DNA of 29,390 bases from Bifidobacterium sp. UBA744 (GTDB lineage Bacteria > Actinomycetota > Actinomycetes > Actinomycetales > Bifidobacteriaceae): the NCBI GenBank assembly GCA_002298605.1, contig DBKS01000023.1, forward strand, positions 1,970 through 31,359, in the 5' to 3' direction. Below, one piece after another: positions 8,124-17,007 of this stretch (positions are counted from its first letter, which is position 1; the number at the start of each line of letters is the position of its first letter). The translations under genes and the position numbers were made by a program. Under the pieces are notes generated by a model. That model had not been told where the DNA came from. It was given only the letters and a program-made list of their open reading frames with translations, and ran no database searches.

Positions 8124-8202
8124 CCCGCAATGCGGGGATATGTGACACACTGAGATGGCTATCAGCAGTGTATTGTTCCAATTGTGCGACGCGTTGAACG
8201 CG
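8124..8202. promoter_or_regulatory. Dyad symmetries between dapE and the AEC gene
   Basis: The divergent 146-base intergenic region has CCCGCA-A-TGCGGG (8124-8136) and CGCGTT-G-AACGCG (8190-8202), both perfect inverted repeats around a single base. The second lies about 25 bases before the transporter start codon. They may be operator sites or leader hairpins. I see no convincing -35/-10 pair on either strand. Confidence 0.3.
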
Positions 8203-8227
8203 CGTCAGGTGAAAGGGAAGCGATCGG

Positions 8228-9172
8228 ATGCCAGGTCTGTTAAGCGCCATGGAGGGATTCTGTGTCATCGGCATCGTCATCGGCACCGGTTATGTGGCGG
8301 CTCGGTTCCGCATCGGCGGGCCAACCGCGCAAATGGTGCTGAACCGGTTCAGTTTCTTTGTGTCCAGCCCATGTCTGATGTTCGCGATTCTGTCCAAGCA
8401 GCCGCTGGGCGACATCTTCCACCCGAGCCTGCTGGTGGCGTTCCTGTCCGCGGCACTGGTCGGAGCGCTCTTCCTGCTGCTGAACGCCATGTTCTTCCAC
8501 ATGAAGGCGCCGGACGCCACCATCGGCGCGCTGAATTCGCTGTATCTCAATTCGAATAACATCGGCTTGCCGGTCGCGACCTATATTCTGGGCAATCCCG
8601 CGCTGGTGGCGCCGATTCTGGTGATGCAGCAGGCGCTGTTCACGCCGATCGGTCTGACGGTGCTCGACGTGACCACCAAGGGCAAGGTATCGGCCAAGGA
8701 GATCCTCAAACAGCCGCTGCATCAGCCGCTGCTCATCGGTTCGCTCGGCGGCATTGCGATCTCGGCGATCAGCGCCAAAGCCGGATACTTCGTGATACCG
8801 GATTTCCTGTATGATCCGATCGACATGATCGGCGACTCGGCCGTACCGATGATTCTGATGGCGTTCGGCATGTCGCTGCGCGGCACCAAGCCGCTGCAGG
8901 AGAGGGGCGACCGTCCGGCCATTTTCACCGTGGCGGTGCTCAAGAACATCATCATGCCGATCATCGCGTTTGCGCTGTCCTACTTCGTGATGGGCTTCCG
9001 CGGGGTGGAGCTCTATGGCTGCGTGGTGCTTGCCGCGCTGCCGACCGGCCAGAACGTCTACAACTATGCGGCCCGTTACAATGTGGGCCTTACCTTCGCC
9101 CGCGACGGCATCCTGATCTCCACCATGACCTCGCCGGTGTTCATCGCCGTCATCGCGGCGCTGCTCAGCTGA
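8228..9172 (+). CDS. AEC-family membrane transporter (auxin efflux carrier type)
   Basis: Inner-membrane permease of the AEC (auxin efflux carrier/malonate transporter) family; bacterial members move organic acids and probably other small anions. At 314 aa it has the usual length, with about ten hydrophobic segments in two halves. Each half holds a conserved break: NSNNIGLPVATYILG in the first and LPTGQNVYNYAARYNVG in the second, characteristic of this fold. AGGGAAG lies about 8 bases before the ATG. Substrate cannot be told. It is divergent from dapE and overlaps the end of the Maf-Nudix gene. The neighbouring lysine/threonine genes might hint at an amino-acid-related substrate, but this is weak inference. 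Confidence 0.85.
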   Translation: MPGLLSAMEGFCVIGIVIGTGYVAARFRIGGPTAQMVLNRFSFFVSSPCLMFAILSKQPLGDIFHPSLLVAFLSAALVGALFLLLNAMFFHMKAPDATIGALNSLYLNSNNIGLPVATYILGNPALVAPILVMQQALFTPIGLTVLDVTTKGKVSAKEILKQPLHQPLLIGSLGGIAISAISAKAGYFVIPDFLYDPIDMIGDSAVPMILMAFGMSLRGTKPLQERGDRPAIFTVAVLKNIIMPIIAFALSYFVMGFRGVELYGCVVLAALPTGQNVYNYAARYNVGLTFARDGILISTMTSPVFIAVIAALLS

Positions 9173-10496
9173 CCCCGGCGTTCAGCATATCGTCGGAGAT
9201 CCGCTGGAGTCTGGCGGCGAACTGCGGCCAGTCACGCTGCATCGGCGAAATCAGCGTGTGGCTGGGCACGTCGTCGATGTCGATCCACTCGACGCCCATG
9301 CTTTCGTCGTCGTTCGCGCGCGGCTCGACGGTGTGTCCGGGCTTTTCGAAGGCGAATACCGTAGTGTATCCCCATGGGCCGTGGTCCTCGAGATAGGATC
9401 CGACCACATCAATGTCTTCGGGACGGATATTGGCCTCTTCGAAGCTTTCGCGCAAGGCTCCCTCAAGAGGGCTTTCGCCATCGGCCGTCGCGCCTCCCGG
9501 CGCCCCCCACGTACCGCCTTCGGCGCTCCACATGGCCCGATGCTGCATCAGCACCTTCGTCACCGCGCCAGTGGCGGCATCGCGTCGAGCCAGCAACACG
9601 CCGGAGGCCCCGTTCACGCCCCAGTGCCGGTGTCCGCACGGACAGTCGACCCATCCGTCACCGGGCTGATGCACATTGTCGCGCGGCGCGTCGGCGTCGT
9701 CGGAGGCGGAGGACCGCCGATCTCGGTTCAGATTCCACAAATCGGTGATGCTATAGCCCAGTTGCCCGACCAACCGGCGCAGGGTGGGCAGACTCAGCCC
9801 GATGACGCCTGAGGGGTCGCCCTGAATCGAATCGATGAAGGAGCCGCCGAACCCCTCGAGGGTGAAGGACCCGGCCACCTCCAAAGGCTCCTGGGTGGCG
9901 ATATACCGGTCGATGTCCTGGTCGGAGTATCGGCAGAACGTCACCTCGGCATGACTGACGGCGCGCACGGTGCGACCGGTGGCCACATCGATGACGCAAT
10001 GGCCCGTCCACAGCGTGCCGGTGCGTCCGCGCATCAGCTTCAGGCGTTTGCGCGCATGCTCCGCATCATGCGGTTTGCCATAGGCGGTGTCATCCAGGCA
10101 GAACATGGAATCACAACCGACGATCAATGGGCCGGCCTCGCGCGTCGCCATACCGCCATGCCGTTCAATGGCCCGCTGAATCGGCTCGCTGCTCGCGATG
10201 ACGTCGAAACCCTCCTGCAGCGGGCGGCACACCTGCAGCGATCCGGTGGCTGAGGCGGCGGTCCGGCGGATTTCGCAGTAGGTTTGGTACACCGACCGCG
10301 CCTTGGCCTGGGCGAGAATCAGCACCTGGCTTTGCACCGGCAGTTTGTCGACGCTTATTCCCAACCGGGAGGCCTCATGGGCCACCGCGGCGCGCTCGTC
10401 AACATGAGACACGCGAATTGTGGCGCAAATGCCGGCGCTATACAGCACATCCCTGCGCGGGCGCGACTGTGACGCCAGAATCAGTGGAATCGACAT
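9165..10496 (-). CDS. Maf nucleotide pyrophosphatase fused to a Nudix hydrolase
   Basis: Two house-cleaning domains in one 443-aa chain. The Maf domain (about 1-255) hydrolyses non-canonical or excess NTPs to NMP and pyrophosphate: LILASQSRPRRDVL at the N-terminus, catalytic-Asp motif GCDSM (127-131), KPHDAEHA, and SIQGDPSGVIGLSLP. It has about 50 extra residues before GCDSM compared with short Maf proteins. A Nudix domain (about 285-435) follows a short Asp-rich linker. It begins with CPCGHRHWG and has the Nudix box from Gly335 to Ile357 (G-x5-E-x7-RESFEEANI; the canonical Gly after EE-x is Asn). I prefer ATG 10496 with GGGAGAAG upstream; a TTG at 10526 would add ten residues. It lies 46-76 bases downstream of thrB on the same strand and converges with the AEC gene. 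Confidence 0.9.
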   Translation of the reverse strand: MSIPLILASQSRPRRDVLYSAGICATIRVSHVDERAAVAHEASRLGISVDKLPVQSQVLILAQAKARSVYQTYCEIRRTAASATGSLQVCRPLQEGFDVIASSEPIQRAIERHGGMATREAGPLIVGCDSMFCLDDTAYGKPHDAEHARKRLKLMRGRTGTLWTGHCVIDVATGRTVRAVSHAEVTFCRYSDQDIDRYIATQEPLEVAGSFTLEGFGGSFIDSIQGDPSGVIGLSLPTLRRLVGQLGYSITDLWNLNRDRRSSASDDADAPRDNVHQPGDGWVDCPCGHRHWGVNGASGVLLARRDAATGAVTKVLMQHRAMWSAEGGTWGAPGGATADGESPLEGALRESFEEANIRPEDIDVVGSYLEDHGPWGYTTVFAFEKPGHTVEPRANDDESMGVEWIDIDDVPSHTLISPMQRDWPQFAARLQRISDDMLNAGVS

Positions 10497-10572
10497 GGCA
10501 AACCAACTTCTCCCGTAACCACTCAAGTTCCTCTTATGACAGACTGTACCGCATCGACGCGGCGACAGCCGT

Positions 10573-11592
10573 CTATACGCGTTCGATCCGCACGCCCGTG
10601 GTGTTCACCGGCAGATGCAGCATGCGCCAATGGCCTCCGGCAAGCTCGTCATGGGCCACTTCCTCGACGGCGCCGACGGCATCGCCGTAATGCAGCACCA
10701 GCACGCATGGGCCCGCGCCCGACACCGCGGCGGCGAATCCGGCCTTGCGGAACTTGGCGATCAACGCGGTGCTCGGCGGCATGAGGGACGCACGATACGG
10801 CTGATGGAGGCGATCCTGCGTGGCGGCGAACAACAGCGCATTGGCGCGGTCGGCGAGATCGGCGCCACGGGCATCTGCAACCAGCGACGCGGGGTTCATG
10901 GCCGCCGGCATCAGTCCCACGCGCGACACGTTATACACGGCATCCTGATGCGACACCCGGGCGGGCAACGCCTCGCGCGCCTTTTCGGTGGACAGTTCGT
11001 AATCGGGCACGAAGACGAACGCGTCGACAGCCGGGTCGACCGGGTAGTTCACGGCATGGAAACCGCTTCTCAGCGGCTCGCCTCCGGCGATCGCCACCGA
11101 GCCGACGCCCTCCGCCGTTTCGAAATCGTAGGAAACGGTCAGACCGCCGTAGACGGCGGGCGCGACGTTGTCGGGATGGCCTTCGACATGGGCCGCGAGA
11201 TCGAAGATGGCGGCGCGATTCAGTTCCCCGCGATGCGCAAACCCAGCTGCGGCGGCGATGCCGGCGACGATCGCCTCGGCGGACGATCCCATGCCCCGAG
11301 CCTGCGGGATGCGATTATGCGCCACCATCGTGAAGCCGAATTTGCGCAGGCCGAAGGTTTCGCATGCCTTGCGGAAGGTGGACACCACCAGATGCGTCTC
11401 ATCACGGGGCAGAGTCCGTTCGCCCTCGCCATGGATCTCGATATGGGCGGCGACGTCGGCGGCATCGGGGTTCACCGTGAACTCAAGCTCGTCGTAGTAT
11501 TCGAGCGCCAATCCCACGGCGTCAAAACCGGAACCGAGATTGGCGCTGGTGGCCGGCACCCGGACCTTGACGGAATGGATCTCGGGCATCAT
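10573..11592 (-). CDS. thrB: Homoserine kinase
   Basis: Phosphorylates L-homoserine to O-phospho-L-homoserine for threonine synthesis. The 339-aa GHMP kinase shows motif 1 VRVPATSANLGSGFDAVGLAL, the phosphate-binding loop IPQARGMGSSAEAIVAGIAAA, and motif 3 AAVSGAGPCVLVL. The first ATG (11592) shares one base with the hom stop codon (TGATG), and a second ATG follows immediately, so translation is probably coupled to hom. It acts directly after the hom product in the pathway. No threonine synthase is visible in the window. Confidence 0.95.
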   Translation of the reverse strand: MMPEIHSVKVRVPATSANLGSGFDAVGLALEYYDELEFTVNPDAADVAAHIEIHGEGERTLPRDETHLVVSTFRKACETFGLRKFGFTMVAHNRIPQARGMGSSAEAIVAGIAAAAGFAHRGELNRAAIFDLAAHVEGHPDNVAPAVYGGLTVSYDFETAEGVGSVAIAGGEPLRSGFHAVNYPVDPAVDAFVFVPDYELSTEKAREALPARVSHQDAVYNVSRVGLMPAAMNPASLVADARGADLADRANALLFAATQDRLHQPYRASLMPPSTALIAKFRKAGFAAAVSGAGPCVLVLHYGDAVGAVEEVAHDELAGGHWRMLHLPVNTTGVRIERV

Positions 11593-12911
11593 CAGTCCAG
11601 CACCCTGAGGATAGACGGATCGCCGGTCACGAAGTCGAGCTCCTGCACGGCCCGCACCGTCCTTCGCAGGGTGGCTTCGTCGGTCGGATGTGTCACCACG
11701 CGCAGCTGCTGGATCTCGCCGTCATATCCGGGGTCGGTCAGCGTGGGCTTGAGATCCTGGTTCACACCGTTGATCGACACGCCCTGTTTGGCGAATTCGG
11801 CGGCGATGGCGGCCAGCACGCCCGGCTTGTCGTGGATGAGGAAGCGGACGGCGAAGGCGGCGCGGCTGGCCTCCACCGGTGCGAACGGCAGATTGTTGTA
11901 CATCGGGATTTCCGGACCGGTGCAGCCCGCGGCGATATGACGGGCCTCGGTCACCACATCGCCCACCACGGCGGAAGCGGTCGGAGCGCCGCCGGCGCCA
12001 CGGCCATAGAACATCAGGTCGTCGGCGGCCTCGGCCTTGACGAACACGGCGTTGAAGGAGCCGTGCACGCTGGCCAGAGGATGGGTGTCGGGCAGCAGCG
12101 CCGGGTAGACGCGCGCGGAGACGCCGGCCTCGCCGTTCTCCACCACGGCCAGCAGCTTGATGACCTTGTGCTCGGCGGTGGCGGCGGCGATATCGTCGGC
12201 GGTGATCTTGGTGATGCCCTCAACCGAAACGTCGTCGATGGTGACATTGGTGTGGAAGGCGAGCGTCGCCATGATCGCCGCCTTGTTGGCGGCGTCGTAG
12301 CCCTCGATGTCGCCGGTCGGGTCGGCTTCGGCATAGCCCTTGGACTGGGCGTCTCTGAGCACGTCGTCGAACTGCAGGCCCTTGGTGGTCATCTCGTCGA
12401 GAATGTAGTTGGTGGTGCCGTTCACGATGCCCAGCATCGAGGTCACCTTGTCGCCGACCAACGACTCGCGCAGCGGACGCAGGAACGGAATGGCGCCACC
12501 CACGGCCGCCTCGAAGTAGATGTCGACGCCCTTGGCGGCCGCCGCCTGATAGATCTCGGGGCCGTACTTGGCCAGCAGCGCCTTGTTGGCGGTGACGACG
12601 GACGCGCCCGATTCAATGGCCTTGAGCACAAAGGTGCGCGCCACGGTGGTGCCGCCAATCAGCTCGATCACGATATCGGCCCTGGTGCACAGATCCGCGG
12701 TGTCGGTGGTGAGCAGCGCCTTGTCGATCCACGGCACATTCACCTCATCGGGGTCGAGACAGGCCACGCCGACCAGTTCGATCGGACGGCCGATGCGCTT
12801 GCCCAACTCCTCCTTCTGCTCGACCAGCAGACGGGCGGTGGCGGAGCCGACGGTACCGGCGCCCAGCAGGGCGACGCGGATGGGGGTGGTGTTCTGCACG
12901 TTCTCGGCCAC
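11592..12911 (-). CDS. hom: Homoserine dehydrogenase with ACT domain
   Basis: Reduces L-aspartate-4-semialdehyde to L-homoserine with NAD(P)H, the branch point toward threonine and methionine. The 439-aa product starts at GTG 12911 (MAENVQN...), preceded by AAAGGAG at 6 bases. Further upstream in-frame starts lack a ribosome site and would run through the intergenic spacer. The N-terminal Rossmann motif is VALLGAGTVG. The substrate-binding core includes GIVNGTTNYILDEM and YAEADPTGDIEGYDAANKAA. A C-terminal ACT domain (about 355-430, FLIHDKPGVLAAIA) suggests allosteric inhibition by threonine, as in actinobacterial enzymes. Overlaps thrB by one base. Confidence 0.96.
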   Translation of the reverse strand: MAENVQNTTPIRVALLGAGTVGSATARLLVEQKEELGKRIGRPIELVGVACLDPDEVNVPWIDKALLTTDTADLCTRADIVIELIGGTTVARTFVLKAIESGASVVTANKALLAKYGPEIYQAAAAKGVDIYFEAAVGGAIPFLRPLRESLVGDKVTSMLGIVNGTTNYILDEMTTKGLQFDDVLRDAQSKGYAEADPTGDIEGYDAANKAAIMATLAFHTNVTIDDVSVEGITKITADDIAAATAEHKVIKLLAVVENGEAGVSARVYPALLPDTHPLASVHGSFNAVFVKAEAADDLMFYGRGAGGAPTASAVVGDVVTEARHIAAGCTGPEIPMYNNLPFAPVEASRAAFAVRFLIHDKPGVLAAIAAEFAKQGVSINGVNQDLKPTLTDPGYDGEIQQLRVVTHPTDEATLRRTVRAVQELDFVTGDPSILRVLD

Positions 12912-13014
12912 GAGAATCTCCTTTGTGTTACAGGGTGAGACGGTTTCCAGTGTACGGATTTGAGCTGACAGTGGCTCCCGGCGTCTCAAACGGCGCGAAA
13001 GAGCCAACGGCACC

Positions 13015-13041
13015 GGCGGGCCGCCGGCGCAACGGCCCGCC
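13015..13041 (-). terminator. GC-rich hairpin after lysA
   Basis: GGCGGGCCG and CGGCCCGCC form a perfect 9-bp stem with a 9-nt loop, starting about 7 bases beyond the lysA stop on the minus strand. There is no T-run. It may attenuate argS-lysA read-through into hom or mark the end of that operon, and the 137-base spacer suggests hom may have its own promoter. Confidence 0.5.
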
Positions 13042-13048
13042 AACCGAA

Positions 13049-14632
13049 TCAGCCCATATCGAGGGACAGCAAGTCGTCAATGGTCTGGCGACGCATCAGC
13101 AGATGTGCTCCGGACTCGCAAACGGCGGCCACGGCGGGGATAAGCGCCTGATTGTAGTTGCTGGCCATCGTGCGGCCATATGCTCCGGTCACCGGGACGG
13201 CCAGCACGTCACCGCGTCGGATGTCGGCGGGAAGCCTCACATTGCGCACCACAATGTCCCCGGACTCGCAATGCATGCCGCAGACCCTCGCCAGCACGGT
13301 CTCGACGGCACCCGGGCGGTTGGCGAGCACCGCGGTGTAGTCGGCGCCGTACAGAGCCGGACGAATGTTGTCAGACATGCCGCCGTCCACCGATACATAG
13401 GTGCGTACCGTGCCATCGGACAGATGCACCGGTTTGACGGTGCCCACGCGATACAGCGTGACGCCGGCGGGCGCGACGATCCAGCGGCCGGGCTCGAAGC
13501 TGATCGCCGGTTCGGGCATGCCGAGTGCGCGGTTCACCCGATGCACCGCATCGGCCAGGCGCTTGAGCTCCACGTCGATGTCCATGGAGTCCTCGCCATC
13601 GGTATAGGCCACGGAATACCCGCCGCCCAAATCCACCTCGGGCAAAGTGATCGCATCGGTGGCGTAGAAGGTTTTGCGCAGCAGCATCATGCGCTTCGCC
13701 GCCTGGATGAAGGCGTCGGCATCGTGGATATTCGAGCCGATATGCGAATGGACGCCCACCAATTCCAGATCCTCGGCATGCGAGGCGATGTCCTTGAGCA
13801 CCGCGAGCGCCGGGCCGTCCGCCACGGTTTCCATGGCGGCGGCGAGCGCACGATCCGCGCTCGAGACCTCTTCGTGGCTCAAATCGTAAGGATATTTGAC
13901 GTTGTACTGCAGGCTGCGCTCGGCACGGTGACCCAGGGTGGAGTCGGTCGTCTCAACGCCGGACGCGGCGTCATCGATGCGCTTGGCGACGCGCGCATTC
14001 GAACCGGCCGGGGTGACGCCATCCAACCGGTCGAGCACCTCCAGCACGTCGGCTTTGGCGCCGGCGGGCATCAGCGGCACGCCGAACTTCTGGTCCTCGT
14101 GCGCGGTGGAGACGTATTCGTGGCCACCGGCATGGATGCCGGCGGTGACGCGCAGCATCACGCGCGCGCGCTTGCCCAGACGGTGTGCGATCGCGGCGAC
14201 GCGCGCCGGCTCGTCGGGGGAATCGATCACGATCTTGGCGAAGCCCCGCTCAATGGCCAGCGCGATTTCGTCGTCGGATTTGTTGTTGCCGTGCAGCACC
14301 AGTCGGCGGCCCGGCGCACCCGCCGCCAGGGCAATGCGCATCTCCCCCATCGTGCAGGTGTCGACGAGCATGCCGGCGGCGGTGACGATGCGCACAATCT
14401 CTTTCGACAGGAAGGCCTTGCCCGCAAAGCTCACATGTGTGGTGGAGTTGGCGAAGGCGTCGGCGGCGGCGTGCACGAAGTGATGCGCACGCTCGTCGAC
14501 CTCATCGGTGTCGATGAGGTACAGCGGGGAGCCGAACTCGTCGAGCAGGCTGGCGGCGCTGCGGCCGTGGAAGGTGACTTCGCCGCGCTCGTTGATCGCG
14601 CTGGCGGCCGGCCAAATTGGAGAAATCGCCAT
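13049..14632 (-). CDS. lysA: Diaminopimelate decarboxylase
   Basis: PLP-dependent decarboxylation of meso-diaminopimelate to L-lysine. The 527-aa protein is a fold-III enzyme: N-terminal TIM barrel with the PLP lysine in SFAGKAFLS (Lys72), GVHSHIGSNI, DLGGGYSVAY (PLP phosphate loop) and EPGRWIVAPAG, then a C-terminal beta domain with the conserved CESGD. Length is somewhat above the roughly 420-450 residues of many LysA proteins, partly from insertions around 170-270, as in actinobacteria. It starts 18 bases after argS, so argS-lysA is an operon as in Corynebacterium. Together with dapE, hom and thrB it places several aspartate-family steps in one region. Confidence 0.95.
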   Translation of the reverse strand: MAISPIWPAASAINERGEVTFHGRSAASLLDEFGSPLYLIDTDEVDERAHHFVHAAADAFANSTTHVSFAGKAFLSKEIVRIVTAAGMLVDTCTMGEMRIALAAGAPGRRLVLHGNNKSDDEIALAIERGFAKIVIDSPDEPARVAAIAHRLGKRARVMLRVTAGIHAGGHEYVSTAHEDQKFGVPLMPAGAKADVLEVLDRLDGVTPAGSNARVAKRIDDAASGVETTDSTLGHRAERSLQYNVKYPYDLSHEEVSSADRALAAAMETVADGPALAVLKDIASHAEDLELVGVHSHIGSNIHDADAFIQAAKRMMLLRKTFYATDAITLPEVDLGGGYSVAYTDGEDSMDIDVELKRLADAVHRVNRALGMPEPAISFEPGRWIVAPAGVTLYRVGTVKPVHLSDGTVRTYVSVDGGMSDNIRPALYGADYTAVLANRPGAVETVLARVCGMHCESGDIVVRNVRLPADIRRGDVLAVPVTGAYGRTMASNYNQALIPAVAAVCESGAHLLMRRQTIDDLLSLDMG

Positions 14633-14650
14633 GGGGATCGTCCTTCGCTT

Positions 14651-16477
14651 TCACATCTTGTCGGGCGCGGTCACGCCGAGCATGTCAAGTCCCGAGGCGA
14701 TCACCGTGCGCACGGCGTCATTGAGCTTGAGTCGCGCCGCCGCGCGTTCAGGCGACGGGTTCTTGGCGATGTCAAGCGCCTTGACGGCCTCCTCGTCCCC
14801 ACGGGATTCGGGTTCGGTCAGCTTCATCGGCACCACGCGCTCCACGTTGTACCACTTGTGGTACGCGGCGGCGAGATCCTCGAGATAGTGCGCGACGCGA
14901 TGCGGAGCGCGGGCGTCGCCGGCCAGCGCCACCGTGGCCGGCCACTGGGCGAGCTCGGCCAGCACCTCGCCGTCGGCGGCCGTGTCCAGCAGGCTCAGAT
15001 CGGCCTTGTCGACGCCGATGCCGGCCTGTGCGGCATTGCGGTCCACATTGCAGGAGCGGGCGTGCGCGTACTGCACGTAGTACACCGGATTGTCGTTGGT
15101 GTGGCTCGCCAGCAGGTTCAGATCGATGTCCAGCGGCGAGTTGTAGTCGGAACGGGCCAGCGAATAGCGCGCGGCGTCCACGCCCACGGCCTCGGTCAGA
15201 TCGTCGATGGTCACCACATTGCCGGCTCGCTTGCTCATGCGTACGGCTTTGCCGTCCTTGAGCACGTTGACCAGCTGTCCGATCAGGATCACCATGTTCT
15301 CGCCGGGCTTGTCGCCGAACGCCTCGCACATGGCCATCATGCGCCCGATATAGCCGTGGTGGTCGGCGCCGAGCATGTAGATCGCCACATCGGCCGGGTT
15401 GGCGGCACGGTGGCGCTTGTTCCAGTAGTAGGCGATGTCGGCGGCGAAATACGCGAACTCGCCGTTGGACTTGATGATCACGCGATCCTTGTCGTCACCG
15501 TGCTTGGTGGAGGCGAACCAGGTGGCGCCCTCGCGCTCGTAGATGTCGCCGCGCTCACGCAGCACCTCGATGGCCTTGGCCACCTCGCCATCCGCATACA
15601 GGCTGTTCTCATGGAACCACACGTCGAAGTTCACGCGGAATTCCTTCATGGACTTGCGGATCTCGTCGAACATCATCGGCACGGCGCGCTTGCGGAACTC
15701 CTCGCGCACCTCGGTGTCCTCCTCGCCGCGGGGCAGGCCCTTGTCGTCCAAGCCGCCGTCGCGGTGCTCCAGAGCGGTCAGGTCCACGCCGTCGGCTTCG
15801 GCCTGGGACTGCACCTGGGCGGCGATTTCGTCGATATACGCGCCTTTGTAGCCGTCTCCGGGCGTTTCCGCGGCATATCCCCGGTCTGCGAGATTGTTGG
15901 CGCGCGCCCATGCGGCGACCAGCGACTTGGCGAAGCGGTTGATCTGCTCCCCATGATCGTTGAAGTAGTATTCGCGCACCACCTTGGCGCCGTTGGCCTC
16001 GAGCACGCGGGCCATGGAATCGCCCACGGCCGCCCAGCGGGTACCTCCGATGTGAATCGGGCCGGTGGGGTTGGCGGATACGAACTCAAGATTCAGCGTC
16101 TGCCCGCCCAGATGGTCGTTGCGACCGAACCGGGCCCCCTGCTCGAGCACCGTATCGACGATGGCGGCGGCGGAGGCGGAGTCAAGGGTGATGTTGATGA
16201 AGCCGGGGCCGGCGACTTCCACGGACTTGATGCCCGGGTCCCTGGCGAGCTCGGCTGCGAACAGTTCAGCCAGGTCGCGCGGCTTCATGCCGGCCTTTTT
16301 GGCCAGCTGCATGGCGGCGTTCGACGCCCAGTCGCCATGCGCGCGGTCCTTGGGGCGCATCACGGCGAATTTGGCGGTGGGGGGAATCAGGTCTTCGGTC
16401 AGCTGGCCCGCGGCGCCCGCGGAAACCAGGCTGTGCGCAATCTTGGCAATCAGTTCACTTAGTGCTTCAGGACTCAT
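14651..16477 (-). CDS. argS: Arginyl-tRNA synthetase
   Basis: Charges tRNA-Arg with arginine; class Ia synthetase of 608 aa. It has the N-terminal Add-1 tRNA D-loop domain (about 1-100, ending in GPGFINITLD), the signature ANPTGPIHIGG (HIGH motif as HIGG, 142-145), VRMSKRAGNVVTIDDL in the KMSK region, and a C-terminal DALR anticodon-binding domain ending near MLGVTAPDKM. The ATG at 16477 has GGAAGA close upstream. It is followed within 18 bases by lysA. A tRNA-Arg gene lies about 530 bases upstream on the same strand, a notable functional pairing. Confidence 0.96.
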   Translation of the reverse strand: MSPEALSELIAKIAHSLVSAGAAGQLTEDLIPPTAKFAVMRPKDRAHGDWASNAAMQLAKKAGMKPRDLAELFAAELARDPGIKSVEVAGPGFINITLDSASAAAIVDTVLEQGARFGRNDHLGGQTLNLEFVSANPTGPIHIGGTRWAAVGDSMARVLEANGAKVVREYYFNDHGEQINRFAKSLVAAWARANNLADRGYAAETPGDGYKGAYIDEIAAQVQSQAEADGVDLTALEHRDGGLDDKGLPRGEEDTEVREEFRKRAVPMMFDEIRKSMKEFRVNFDVWFHENSLYADGEVAKAIEVLRERGDIYEREGATWFASTKHGDDKDRVIIKSNGEFAYFAADIAYYWNKRHRAANPADVAIYMLGADHHGYIGRMMAMCEAFGDKPGENMVILIGQLVNVLKDGKAVRMSKRAGNVVTIDDLTEAVGVDAARYSLARSDYNSPLDIDLNLLASHTNDNPVYYVQYAHARSCNVDRNAAQAGIGVDKADLSLLDTAADGEVLAELAQWPATVALAGDARAPHRVAHYLEDLAAAYHKWYNVERVVPMKLTEPESRGDEEAVKALDIAKNPSPERAAARLKLNDAVRTVIASGLDMLGVTAPDKM

Positions 16478-16509
16478 TCTTCCAAGGATACCGGGCCTGA
16501 AGACAGCTC

Positions 16510-16550
16510 GAACGGTGCCGTTCCGTTCGCGGGACGGCTCAGAGGCCGTC
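16510..16550 (-). terminator. Two small hairpins between ridA and argS
   Basis: GACGGC/GCCGTC with a 6-nt loop (16533-16550) and GAACGG/CCGTTC with a 2-nt centre (16510-16523) lie in the 90-base gap. Neither is followed by a T-run. They may be weak termination or processing structures after ridA. Confidence 0.3.
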
Positions 16551-16567
16551 GGGGGGCTGCCGCCGGA

Positions 16568-16957
16568 TCACTCCGCGGCGATGGCGTCGATCTCGACGAG
16601 CGCGCCCTTGGGGATCATGTTGTTGCCGAAAGCCACGCGCGCGGGCTTGACGGAGCCGATGAACACCTCGGCGTAGCGGGCGTCCACCTCCTTGAAGTCC
16701 TCAACGTTCTTCAGGTAGATGGTGGCGCGCACCACATGCTCGATGCCGGTGCCGGCGGCGTCGAGAATGCACTTGATGTTCTTCAGCGCCTGAGCCGCCT
16801 GCTCGCCGGCGGTTTCGCCCGCCAACTCGCCGGTCGCGGGGTCGATGCCCAGCTGGCCGGACACGAACACAAAGCCGTTCGCCTTCACGGCCTGGCTGTA
16901 GGCGCCCAATGCGGCCGGGGCGTACGAGGTGGCGACTTCTTCCATTGTTTCGCTCAT
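16568..16957 (-). CDS. ridA: RidA/YjgF-family enamine/imine deaminase
   Basis: Hydrolyses reactive enamine/imine intermediates such as 2-aminoacrylate released by PLP enzymes, protecting PLP-dependent metabolism. The 129-aa product has the family pattern: PAALGAYSQAVKANGFVFVSGQLGIDPATG at the start, ATIYLKNVEDF in the middle, and KPARVAFGNNMIPKGALVEIDAIA at the C-terminus with the substrate-binding Arg and the terminal Glu region. I chose ATG 16957 (MSETMEEV...) with AGGAAGAG upstream; the open frame continues into the tRNA gene, which cannot be coding. It lies 50 bases downstream of tRNA-Arg on the same strand and is probably transcribed with it. Confidence 0.93.
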   Translation of the reverse strand: MSETMEEVATSYAPAALGAYSQAVKANGFVFVSGQLGIDPATGELAGETAGEQAAQALKNIKCILDAAGTGIEHVVRATIYLKNVEDFKEVDARYAEVFIGSVKPARVAFGNNMIPKGALVEIDAIAAE

Positions 16958-17007
16958 GATGTGGCTCTCTTCCTTGTGAATTCGCGAGGCGACGCCGATG
17001 GTTCCTG

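Noticed and set aside
12912..13043. N-terminal extension of hom from an upstream ATG at 13043
   Set aside because: It would run through the GC hairpin and spacer, and AAAGGAG sits correctly before the GTG at 12911, where the conserved sequence begins.
12923..16462. A 1179-codon open frame on the plus strand opposite lysA and argS
   Set aside because: It is antisense to two unmistakable genes. Its composition (rich in His, Gly, Arg and Val) and lack of any domain match a shadow frame caused by GC-rich codon use.
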